This document shows positions 17,195 to 25,700 of a stretch of 26,436 bases of DNA, piece by piece. Source of the DNA: Bremia lactucae (taxonomy: Eukaryota; Oomycota; Peronosporomycetes; Peronosporales; Peronosporaceae). Location: NCBI RefSeq assembly GCF_004359215.1, contig NC_090624.1, forward strand, positions 1,614,955 to 1,641,390. Reading direction: 5' to 3'. Numbering within the stretch: position 1 is the stretch's first letter; the number at the start of each line of letters is the position of its first letter. A program made the position numbers and the translations under genes. The notes under the pieces are model-generated. The model worked only from the letters and a program-made list of their open reading frames with translations, was not told where the DNA came from and made no database searches.

Positions 17195-17535
17195 CCTTTT
17201 AGGAATGGGGGTTTGTGCTGGTATAGTGACAGCGTTAAGCTTATTATAAGCATGTGCAATGCGCCATTTTCCATGTGGCTTTTTGACACAAATGTCGGTG
17301 TTGAATGAGAATATTTGCTCTCTCGTACCATTCCAGCCTCGTGCTTAGCACAGAAGAAACCGTCAATGACGTCACACTGCTCCCTTGGTAAAGGCCATTG
17401 TCGTATGACACAGTATTTGGTACCCGGAACCAAGTCAATTCCATGACGAACACCCCTATCCGGATGTAAATAAGATGGTGGATTATTGCATACTACATTT
17501 TGGAATTTCTTAATCAAGGAACAAAATGGATCCAT
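17195..17535 (-). pseudogene. Family-B RT, N-terminal part, minus strand
   Basis: The minus-strand frame reads DRGVRHGIDLVPGTKYCV-RQWPLP (17460-17390), AKHEAGMVRESKYSHSTPTF, then, after a shift, HAYNKLN and IPAQTPIP-like residues. These are the fingers region of gypsy RT. It ends at the PIPRKDV position near 17195, and unrelated sequence (the reverse of the chromodomain downstream region) follows. The matching palm half starts on the plus strand at about 14020. Confidence 0.75.
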
Positions 17536-18544
17536 ATGATTTTTAAGGATCGATGACCCATTTCGCGAACTAAGTGCAGCTTTTATGTCATCCAGGACAG
17601 CTTCGTCTAGAAGTGACGATGAGTTTAACTCAACTGTTGGTCGAAGTGACCACCATCTCAGACAACTCGCCAGCCTTTAAGGCTCGGCCGCACTCATCAT
17701 CAATATGACATTTCGTCTAGCTCTAAAAGAGCATGTAACGAAAGGAATGCCGCAAGGCTAACTTCCCCCTCAATGTTACCGGTTACACCATTTGCAAGCG
17801 TGTGTAATTGCTCGCTCGTATCACTTAGTGAGGGTATAAACGCTTTGTGTCCCTCCTGTCTTGAAGTGGAGACAATACGCCTCTTAGAGGCCGGGACAAT
17901 CATGTCCCCGAATTTTCCAGCCTGTATTGGTTCTATACCAGACATGGTGTCTAATTTGACATCCGACAAGGAGTTAGGTAACTTGACTTCCTTATCCAGC
18001 GAACGTTTACGTGTCGCTTCACGTGCGTTTGACCCAAAATGCCCTGGCGAACCGCCAATAGTGACACTATTGACATGCCACCTCGGCCGACCGGACTTAG
18101 ACGTGCCACTCAACATATATCAGGGACATTGCACCCTTGAGGTCCTGGTGAACCGCCAACAGTTCACTACTGACACTAAGTATGATGCCACCTCGGCCGA
18201 CCATACTCGATGGACTTAGACGTGCCACTCCACGTATCTCAGGGTATATTACGCCCTTGACGATTCGGCCTTAGGCCAACAATGCTTTCAGCATTCAGTG
18301 AATCGTTATTACAACGAGCGTCACTCGACGGAGCACGTGCCGTTCCATTCCTTTCTACTAAGTCGGGCTCAGAATTAAGGATTTAACATTGGAGTTTATT
18401 AACTCAGACACTTCACTGTCTAAAACACTGACAGACTCATGCAATGATCCGCGCCAATAGCGCTTTTGTTGCCTAGCAAAGGTGGGTTCATGACTCTCCA
18501 AAACTTTGCTAGGAACATTGCGCGTGGCGCTAAGGTCTTAGACC
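17536..18544 (-). pseudogene. Family-B protease-to-RT linker with tandem repeat
   Basis: The minus-strand 138-aa frame at 17700-18116 ([63 protein letters not shown] end) lies between protease and RT. The same linker occurs on the plus strand at 24750-25600, confirming it as part of family B. A ~110-bp direct repeat (GCCACCTCGGCC at 18077 and 18187) encodes a Gly/Ser/Arg/Trp-rich unit. No enzymatic domain is visible. Confidence 0.6.
18062..18260 (-). repeat. Tandem repeat in the family-B linker (2 units)
   Basis: Units beginning GCCACCTCGGCCGACC at 18077 and 18187 repeat with a period of 110 bp; a short ATACTCGATGG segment in the second unit is missing from the first. The plus-strand copy at 25018-25254 has a 119-bp period. 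Confidence 0.7.
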
Positions 18545-18900
18545 TCCAATCGACCATGGCTCATGGCGTTCAAGCCAGGCCATACCAAGGATAAGGTCAT
18601 ATCTCGAAGCCAAATCAAGGACGAGACAGCGTTCTTTACTGTCATAGTCCAGAAACTTTATACCTAAGTTCAATGGAACTTTGGGAACAGTGACACGAGT
18701 CCCAGTCGCTAAGCAAATAGTGTTTTTTTACCTTCATGCGCTTTAAGCACCTTACTGTATTGTTGACGTCCTTCAAGGGAAAAGTGTCAAGCATAATTGC
18801 AAGACGCTCCCGAGTCAATTAAAATTGACCACGGCTTATCAAAGCCCTTTACAGTCGCTTGAGCGACTAGCAAGCCAGGCTTGTACTGTCGCCACGTTCC
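18545..18900 (-). pseudogene. Family-B aspartic protease
   Basis: On the minus strand, GFDKPWSILIDSGASCNYA (active-site DSGAS at 18816-18802) is followed by a TGA. It continues FSLEGRQQYSKVLKAHEGKK, GTRVTVPKVPLNLGIKFLDYD, LVLDLASRYDLILGMAWLERH (to about 18560). All parts of a retropepsin domain are present and the catalytic Asp-Ser-Gly is intact. Only a stop and a frame change near 18730 spoil it. Confidence 0.8.
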
Positions 18901-19086
18901 ATCAAGCACTGAGCTAATTGGGGCTAGGTTCTTTTAACTCTCAGCTCCTAGAGGTTCAACAGAGCCTAGGTCTTCCCCAGTGAGCGCCCCGCACCTACTG
19001 GTATCAGCGTTTTCCCGCACCGTACCAGATCTCTGGTATAGGTCGGAGTTGGAGCTCTATCGAGCTTTACGCGAATTTCGTAGTGG

Positions 19087-19131
19087 GCAGGCCGGACGTA
19101 AATGTTTCGTGCTCCCGCACATAAGACATTT
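19087..19131 (-). pseudogene. Family-B gag zinc knuckle (CCHC)
   Basis: RKCLMCGSTKHLRPAC on the minus strand is a perfect C-x2-C-x4-H-x4-C zinc knuckle, the nucleic-acid-binding end of gag. It lies between the capsid frame and the protease as expected. The reading frame from gag is lost by a shift near 19335. Confidence 0.85.
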
Positions 19132-19263
19132 ACGGATGGTCTTCTGCTGTTCCATAGCTTGAAGACTCTTCTCCTTCCTCAACGAGGCTTAAATCCATAG
19201 GTTTTGCTCTATTAGACTGAACCCATGTGCTTGAAGAGCTTGTTCGGTAAAGCGTGCGTGGCG

Positions 19264-19971
19264 CTATGGCAACTGCCTCTTCGAAAAGCAGGATGAGATC
19301 GGATAATTCCGTCCGGGCAGCGCCCTCATTGAGACTCCCATAAAGCTGGTTACTACAACTGCTTCTTTCACCGGGTCTTGATGCATAGATGCAATGAGAG
19401 TTCTCAACTCCTGGACAAAGTCCCCTAGGGTTCTTTTACCCTGTCGAGTCGCTCGGAGCCGTGCTCGCATGCGAAAAGCCTGATCAGGCGGTGCAAACAT
19501 GCTGGTCATTTGCTGTGTCAGCGAATACCATGAAGGCAAAGCGTCGTTTATGGACGAGCTGCACGATAGTGCCCACTCCATGACTCTACCTCCAAGTTTA
19601 CAAATGGCTATAGCCACCTTTTGCCGTTCTGTTAAATACAAGGCGGAATCAATGGACATTTCCATCTGCTTAATCCAAAAAGGGAGATTTTCTCCCTCTT
19701 TTACCTCAAATGTCTTGACATTTACAGTTAGAGGGCGAGCCCTAGGCTCTGAGTCTGGTACAGAGTTGTACCGGGTTGGCATAGATGCCGCTAAGTGGTC
19801 CTGTACCTGACCGATCAGGGAGTCTTCGTATCGCATGAAGGCTCCAAGCCTTGCGAGCAGGACCTCTAGTCCCTGGGAGATATTGAATTCCACTTGTTCA
19901 AGCCCAAAGAAAGTTTTGAGCTTGTCATAAGTGGCGCGTTGCGCTTCTGACAGTTCTGGAATCTCTTCCAT
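19264..19971 (-). pseudogene. Family-B gag, capsid-like part
   Basis: The minus-strand frame of 235 aa starts at ATG 19971 (MEEIPELSEAQRATYDKL), 61 bp after the LTR end. It contains the retrotransposon gag core: VKTFEVKEGENLPFWIKQME, LTERQKVAIAICKLGGRVMEWA, FAPPDQAFRMRARLRATRQG, LGDFVQELRTLIASM. A frameshift near 19335 diverts its end; in another frame TELSDLILLFEEAVAIA continues towards the CCHC knuckle. Gag would form the particle in which reverse transcription occurs. It is the best-preserved protein of the retroelements here, suggesting this copy is relatively young. Confidence 0.85.
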
Positions 19972-20011
19972 TTTCGTGAGGGTTTAGACTTGTAAAGACT
20001 CAGGCGTAGAT

Positions 20012-20029
20012 TGACTGCGAGTGCTACCA
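20012..20029 (-). promoter_or_regulatory. Primer-binding site of the family-B element
   Basis: Two bases after the LTR end (CTACA), the minus strand reads TGGTAGCACTCGCAGTC. Its complement ends in CCA, as the 3' end of a tRNA does. The tRNA identity cannot be named from memory. Confidence 0.6.
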
Positions 20030-20031
20030 GG

Positions 20032-20493
20032 TGTAGCGGAGCTACCTCGCTCCTAAAGTCAGAGGAAGACTTTTAGACTCAGATAGTCGCTTAGTTCTAT
20101 CGAACCAATGGGTTTAATAGCACAGGGAGTCGTACAAGCTATTAAAGCTTAAGAATTTTCTAGTTCAAGGGATTCAGGGGTTCGTAGAACCAAGTGGCAA
20201 CTGATATACCTTAAAAATGCTTCTACCTCTTACAGATCAATGCGCAAGCCTTAGGAAGGCACCAAACGCTTACATATTAAAAGGGGAACTGCACTTTTTT
20301 TAATTATTTATTTATAAAACCTTACTTTAGCTAATTTAAAAATAGATTTCGGCCACCAAGCTTTTATATCTGGCGGCGACCACATTTGTCCATAATAAAT
20401 GGGATTTAAATAATCATTTTCTTAGGATAGAATAAAAGGGTATTTTATCCATAAGTAAATGTACCAGAACAACGGTTCTCCAACCGATGTGTG
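20032..20493 (-). mobile_element. Family-B 5' LTR, 462 bp, lacking its first ~10 bp
   Basis: The minus strand starts CACACATCGGTTGG, where the complete start at 13291 has TGTAATGGGG before CACACATCGG. It ends GCTCCGCTACA. A TATAAAA box lies at 20368-20362 and an AAGTCTTCCTCTG motif near the 3' end. The primer-binding site and gag follow on the same strand, which fixes its polarity. Upstream it joins directly to family-A RT sequence at 20494. Confidence 0.8.
20362..20368 (-). promoter_or_regulatory. Putative TATA box in the family-B LTR
   Basis: The minus strand reads CCAGATATAAAAGC about 130 bp into the LTR, a plausible core promoter. In the 13291 copy the equivalent is AGATAAAAATC. Confidence 0.35.
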
Positions 20494-20909
20494 GTGCGAA
20501 TTCTCGCACCGGTCTCAATAGATTGATTACACATATGTTGAATGTTGCAAGGGCATTACTAAGCCCCTGTGGTATAGCCAGCCAACCTCATAGTATTCTG
20601 CTCCGCTTTGGGGTGCTTACTGCTGTGAACTCAATACCCTGCTCACACTTAAGGATCTGATAGAATCTATCCATCAGATCCATTGACTAAGAGATGGTAC
20701 TCTTTGACATACCATCCATCATAAGTTTTTTCGTGGTATCCGCGGTTGAGCCGATACCGTTGCAGTGTTCATGTATGCACAAACCGCCTTCTTCTGGTTG
20801 CTTACGAACACAGAAGGCCGGAGAGCGATGTAGGGAGGCTGACTTCCTCACATGTCCCACTGCTAAGCGATCGGCAAAGGATTTGTTGATCTCAAATACT
20901 TATTCACGC
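20494..20909 (-). pseudogene. Family-A RT, N-terminal and palm part, minus strand
   Basis: The minus strand begins RE-stop-VFEINKSFADR (20908 down), then VGHVRKSA, FCVRKQPE, NGIGSTADTTKK, MSKSTIS-stop-SMDLMDRFYQIL, FTAVSTPK, LAIPQGLSNALATFN and NLLRPVREFA. It ends there, just before the YFDD box, where the family-B LTR starts. At least three stops and several shifts are present. Confidence 0.75.
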
Positions 20910-21420
20910 CGGTTTACGGAGGAATTTGACAATCCGTGTTCCGATCTTTCGGAACACGGCTGACTATGTCAACTTCTGATGATCCAGAGACAGATGGTCA
21001 GACAAAACGCGTTAGTCGCGCCCTCAAAGAGATACTTCGAGGTTACGTCCAATCGTATCCGAATCGGAGCGAGTCTTTACCGATGGCCAAATTTGCCAAC
21101 GACAATTCAGTGCATGCGTTTACAACGCTTCCACCGCTCTTCGTGAATGGCTTACACCATCCACGCATACCCACCCGATTAGAGGGACCCTCTGGCTTAA
21201 GGGGGGGGCTCGCACGAGCAAAACCATTTCGGGCACATGCTAATAACGCGTCGAAGTTACCAACGACGCGAATGATGTCGATGTCGAAGCATTCGACATC
21301 GAAGATGAGAAATATCTCATGGTAGTGCGCACAAAGCACACTGGAAGTGACAAACAATTGGGTCAACAGAAGAATTTCCGCTGGCTCGAGAATCACTAGT
21401 CCGTTACGCAGACAATCATG
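20910..21420 (+). pseudogene. Family-A integrase, second half of the core
   Basis: The sequence starts at RFTEEF (20910), shifts frame, and continues VFRSFGTRLTMSTSDDPETDGQTK (from 20936). The catalytic Glu is Lys (AAA at 21005-21007). Then come LKEILRGYVQSYPNR, LPMAKFANDNSVHAFT and PLFVNGLHHPRIP. It is the direct continuation of the half-core ending at 8792. Confidence 0.75.
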
Positions 21421-21503
21421 GAAGAGCAAATGTTCATTCATTTAAAATTAATGACCTAGTACTACTCTCTACGGTAAATCTACCTAAGCGCCTAGTCACC
21501 AAT

Positions 21504-22064
21504 GTGGGTAGCAGCAAATTACTACCCAAGTTCATTGGGCCATTCCGTGTTCTGCATCACAGAGGCAATGCGTACACAATAAAATTGCCACGTAGGATGC
21601 GAACGCACCCTACGTTATACGTTGGTCGGCTCCGCCAGTACCATCAGTACGCGGTTTCTTTCGAGGACGGATCTGACCACCCTTTTCAAGAATCCCTAAG
21701 AAATTCTTGTGGTCATGAACCAGATTATCATGCTGAATCTGGAGATTCTCATGTCCGGCACGATGAGCTGACGACAGCTCATCACGAAGAGCGTGATACT
21801 TCCGTTCGTGCTTCAACGTTGAGTAAGCACTCTTCGAACGGTCTTCCAACCGTTCGATATAGGGAGCCTTCACCGTCTGCTCCAAGGAGTGACGCTTACC
21901 GCGCTCGTGATCAAGACCCTCCTCCAAATTATGGAGGAAGCGATCGAGTTTGTCGATCTTCGACTCTAGATCCGACACAGGATTCGGATCTAATTTTGCC
22001 TCCTCCGCTGCAACCATTGGTGGATTCCCACGGTGTCAACGTTTTCTTGTGGAACGAATTCTAA
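21504..22064 (+). pseudogene. Family-A integrase GPF/Y module and Pro/Ser-rich linker
   Basis: A 186-aa frame has KLLPKFIGPFRVLHHRGNAY and MRTHPTLYVGRLRQYHQY (GPF/Y module, residues ~5-50), then a hydrophilic Ser/Pro/Asp-rich spacer ending PPPLQPLVDSHG. The spacer leads to the chromodomain in another frame, after a shift near 22035. The opposite strand of the spacer carries a 135-aa coiled-coil-like frame; see rejected items. Confidence 0.75.
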
Positions 22065-22215
22065 ACCACCGTGATGTGAAGGGGTAGCAACCGAGTTATC
22101 TTATTCGCTGGCGCGGTTATCCACCTTTACATGACAACTGGGAGCCTTGTTCCGAGCTAGTTGTTGACGTTGGGGGCCTCGTCTATCAGTATGACGAATC
22201 CCATCCAAATGATCA
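22065..22215 (+). pseudogene. Family-A chromodomain and pol C-terminus
   Basis: Shifted frames give QPSYLIRWRGYPPLHDNWE, then LVVDVGGLVYQYDESHP: the chromodomain and the typical LV-QYDE-HP end of this pol. One in-frame TAG precedes it. Beyond this point the antisense frame takes over, with a slight overlap possible. Confidence 0.75.
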
Positions 22216-23257
22216 GAAGGTCCATCGGAAAACACGCGCCCCTGGCGCTTGTAAATCGATTGCAAAGCTTCAATCGCATCGCACATCTCGATAGATATGC
22301 GAGCTCTTACCCAAGGCAAAGAAACGGAATAGACATCCCCTTTCACTCGTTTTGTTTGTCGACACAACACGGATAGGGATCACTTCAAGTGAGGCATAGA
22401 AGTCTTGTCTCACGAGACAACCGATACATTTTTTAATCTTGCACCAATTTAGTTCGTTTTTTCAACCTAAATGCGAATCGCATTAAGTCTTTGAAGCCAG
22501 GCTTCGCGTCCAATGTCCTAAACATTGCGAATAACCGCGTTCCAGGCTTGCATCAACGAGATTATATCTCGCTTGTTGTTGCCACTATACCATCGATGCT
22601 TAAGAAAAGCTTCGCGATAAAAATATTTCTCAGCACGAAGTTTTTCGCGCTGGAACCAAGGCCATGTAGCTTTGTCGCAATTAATAAATGATATTCATTG
22701 TGAGGAGGAGTCTCCAGACAAGCTATTGAGTAGCCGTTCGGGCAAAAGACGGCTTTTTCACAGAAGCAAGACGAGACATTATATTATCTGCAGTCCCCCG
22801 AGTATTACCCACTGAAAAAGAGGGGTCACTAGCACTATTTTTACGATGGATTACGCCATTGTCATCACCACGCACAGAAATAGGTGCGGGTGACGGCACG
22901 AGAGACAGTGCTGGCGATGAGGATGATTCCTCATTGTCTGAACCAAACATGCTATAGCGAACGCTATTAGCACGTCTATCCGATTGAGCCCCTCTTTCGA
23001 AGGCTCATAGTCAGCCGCCTGACGACGATCAGGCACTGTCTGCTCTCCCCGAGTCGGCCATTTCGTCCGACTCGCATTCGTAGTCGACCTCCAAAGATGG
23101 GTCGCATTCACGTGGTGACTCACCACGTGCACCCGCAACATGATACTACGGCAGACGAAACGTCTGCCGCAAGAGACAATAATGCGTCGCCCGCGGCTGC
23201 ATAAACCACAGCCGAAGGCGCCGCACTATTCGCATACCGCATGGACTTGCCAACCAT
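22216..23257 (-). pseudogene. Antisense frame aORF-A, copy 2
   Basis: From ATG 23257 (MVGKSMRYANSAAPSAVVY) the minus strand reads through AAAGDALLSLAADVSSAVVS, an acidic segment (EVDYECESDEMADSG), GSDNEESSSSPALSLVPSPA, LLIATKLHGLGSSAKNF, MQAWNAVIRNV, a basic/Cys stretch and VRARISIEMCDAIEALQSIY. Frames change several times. Most segments match copy 1 at protein level. Here it lies tail-to-tail with the plus-strand chromodomain and 119 bp from the LTR. The function is unknown. The alternative is a misplaced gag, as discussed for copy 1. Confidence 0.5.
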
Positions 23258-23375
23258 GCGATAGAATTGAAAATGATGGTTCTGACCAATCAATATCGCT
23301 TTCAATTAAGTGGTCTTATAGTGACCACGCTATACAATGATGACAGTCAGAGTGGTTGTCGTTTAAGGGAGGGGA
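23258..23375 (+). promoter_or_regulatory. Family-A 3' untranslated region and polypurine tract
   Basis: Homologous to 11030-11149. The purine tract AAGGGAGGGGA at 23365-23375 directly precedes TGTAACG. Confidence 0.6.
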
Positions 23376-23810
23376 TGTAACGGGGTGTATCGCTAAATAA
23401 TATAACACTTAAAGTTTGTTAATTTATATAATATAGAAAGGTAGATACTATTTGGAGAATATTACTTTACGTAGAAATATTCGGAAAGCTTATCCATTGG
23501 TAGATATAGGCCATTATTATACTTGCTCCGCGGTCCAGTCAGCACTGGACGCGCGCGAAGAGAGACAAATACTTTATTACATGTTTTGTATTAGTATATA
23601 ATTAAGCTAGCATTAAATAGATAGAAACAGATGACTTAATTATATTAAATTTTTTTTTAACTTTTAATTCTCTTTAACGCAAGTGTTTTAAGGAGAGTCT
23701 TCCTCTGCACTTACTAGTGTACGTGAAGTGACGTGAGCCATTTACTCGCACTGAAGCAGTGCGAAGTGGACTTGTATTGAAGTAGTATAAGTCGGCAGTG
23801 CTCCGTTGTC
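23376..23810 (+). mobile_element. Family-A LTR, complete but diverged, ~435 bp
   Basis: This starts TGTAACGGGGTGTATCG, but the internal CGTTACA is lost (CGCTAAA). It ends near CGTTGTC at 23810. The second 3' stem-loop (23770-23792) has three C-to-T changes that all leave G-U pairs. Several indels against the other copies mark it as older. Confidence 0.7.
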
Positions 23811-24493
23811 TAGCGTATATATTGATGATTGTCACTTTCCCATTTCCTTCACCTCACAAGGTCAACCTGTACACACGGAGAAATCGACAACTACGTCTAA
23901 CAAGCCTTTAGGTTAAGAGCCCAAGGAACGCATCGCCGGACGACCTTCTTGCCGAGGGAAAATAACATTTGAATGACGTTGGCGGAGAAGGATCACTTGA
24001 CCATGTGTTGTCCAAGCAATACAATGTCGTCGATCAGTATGGAAAACAAATCAGCCGGTACAGCCTCGCGTGGAGGACGGCTGACATGAAAGCACTGGCA
24101 ACAATAGCGAAATCGGTCAGTATTAACTACCAGGCAATGATACGAGACGAGACATCTGCTCGTGGAGCTTGCGATGTGCCCGAGAACTTCTTCAATCGCC
24201 GAACGACGCACAATCGCGTTGCGATAAACTAGAAAATGAATGAGCTCAAACTAGCCAGTGTTGGTAATCTCTTTGATCACCTCACGCGATAAAAAAATTG
24301 GTAACGACGCTTGCTGCTGCATGTGACCCACGTGACGATCGAAGGCAACTAGTTATTTTGCTTGGCAGTCTCCCGAAGGAATATCATGCGACAATTAAGA
24401 TCATCGAAAATATCGCAGAGATCACGATGTTGCAAGCAGCAGAAATGCTCAAGTGAGAGAACGCGGAAGGCAGAAACGAAGGTATATATGTAC
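23811..24493 (+). pseudogene. Ty1/copia gag relic
   Basis: The plus frame at 23969-24232 reads LAWRTADMKALATIAKSVSI, NYQAMIRDETSARGA, ENFFNRRTTHNRVAIN. After a stop come MNELKLASVGNLFDHLTR and, shifted, LVTTLAAACDPRDD-RQLVILLGSLPKEYH, then EITMLQAAEMLK. The W-AD-KAL, AL-FF, LL-SLP-EY pattern is that of copia-type gag (UBN2 domain family). At least two stops and one frameshift are present. It is bounded by family-A LTRs on both sides; the right one begins mid-gag at 24494. The first ~150 bp (23811-23960) hold no recognisable frame. Confidence 0.7.
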
Positions 24494-24580
24494 TGTAACG
24501 GGGTGTATCGTTACATGAAATTAACAATAAAAGATTGTTAATTAATATTATCCAAAAGGTAGATAATATTTGGAGGAAAT
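24494..24580 (+). mobile_element. Family-A LTR, subtype 2, 87 bp before a gap
   Basis: Identical over its whole visible length to the start of the LTR at 6677. It is inserted in the copia gag relic after ATATGTAC. Confidence 0.7.
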
Positions 24581-24680
24581 NNNNNNNNNNNNNNNNNNNN
24601 NNNNNNNNNNNNNNNNNNNNNNNNNNNNNNNNNNNNNNNNNNNNNNNNNNNNNNNNNNNNNNNNNNNNNNNNNNNNNNNN
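24581..24680. other. Assembly gap of exactly 100 N
   Basis: A spacer of probably unknown true size between a family-A LTR and family-B protease sequence, so two different families meet across it. Confidence 0.9.
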
Positions 24681-25700
24681 AATGGCCTGGCTTGAGCACC
24701 ATGAGCCATAGATCGATTAGAGGTCTAAGACCTTAGGCGCCAGGCGCAATGTTCCTAGCAAAGTTTGGGAGAGTCATGAACCACCTTTTCTAGGCAAAAA
24801 AGTGCTATTGGCGCGGGTCATTGACTGAGTATGTCAGTGTTGTAGACTTGGAATGTCTGATTTACTAAACTCCAATGTTGAAAACATTAATTCTGAGCCC
24901 GACTCAGAAGAAATAAGTGGAACGGAACGTACTCCGTCGAGTGACACTCGTTGTAATAACACTCACTGAACGCTGAAAGCATTGTTGGCCTAAGGTCGAG
25001 TCATCAAGGGCGTAACATCCCTGAGATAGGTGGAGTGGTTAGTCTAAGTCCACCGAGTGTGGTCGGTCGAGGTGGCACCATACTGAGTGTCAGTAGTGAC
25101 ACTATTGGCGGTCGCCAGGACCTCAAGGGTGCAATATCCCTGAGATACGTGGAGTGGCACGTCTAAGTCCACCGAGTGTGGTCGGCCGATGTGGCACCAT
25201 ACTGAGTGTCAATAGTGACACTATTGGCGATTCGCCAGGGCATTTTGGGTCAAACCCTTCTAATGCACGTGAAGCAACACATATACGTTCGCTGGATAAG
25301 GAAGTTTGAGTTACCTAACTCCTTATCGGATGTCGATTTAGATACCATATCTGGTATAGATACAATATAGGCTAAAAAATTCGGTGACGTGAATGTCCCG
25401 GCCTCTAAGAAGCGTATTGTCTCTACTCCAAGACAGGGGAGACGCGAAGCGTTTAAACCCTGCCAAAAGTGATACGAGTGAGCAATTACACACGCTTGTA
25501 TATGGTGTAACCGGTAACAGCGAGGGAGAAGTTGGCCTTGCGGCAATCCCTTCGTTAGATGCTCTTTTAGAGCTAGACGAAATGTCTATCGATGTATGAG
25601 ATGGTGATTATTCGACCAACGATTGAGTTAAACTCATCGTCACTACTCGACGAAGCTTTCCTGGGTGACACAAAGCTGCACTTAGTGCGCGGAGTGGGTC
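24681..25700 (+). pseudogene. Family-B protease end and linker, plus strand
   Basis: The region begins MAWLEHHEP, the last conserved motif of the family-B protease (compare LGMAWLERHEPW at about 18570 minus). It continues through the linker with two 118/119-bp tandem units, [22 protein letters not shown] and [11 protein letters not shown]. Many stops. It mirrors 18560-17640 on the opposite strand. Confidence 0.65.
25018..25254 (+). repeat. Tandem repeat in the family-B linker, 119 and ~118 bp
   Basis: TCCCTGAGATAGGTGGAGTG (25018) is repeated as TCCCTGAGATACGTGGAGTG (25137), each unit running through CACCGAGTGTGGTCGG and GTGACACTATTGGCG. A full unit close to 120 bp would encode 40 residues. 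Both lengths are now off-frame. Confidence 0.8.

Noticed and set aside
17773..18219. 148-aa plus-strand frame
   Set aside because: Shadow of the family-B linker; the opposite strand matches the independent copy at 24750-25600.
8793..20909. Simple inversion as explanation of the strand switches
   Set aside because: Re-inverting the block would join integrase to RT and RT-start to integrase, not native neighbours; only excision plus circular joining restores both.
21610..22017. 135-aa minus-strand frame with coiled-coil-like heptads (DLESKIDKLDRFLHNLEEGL) opposite the GPF-chromodomain linker
   Set aside because: The plus strand here is the expected Pro/Ser-rich linker between two recognised pol modules, so this is most likely a codon shadow; it does not join the antisense frame at 22216-23257 in a continuous way.
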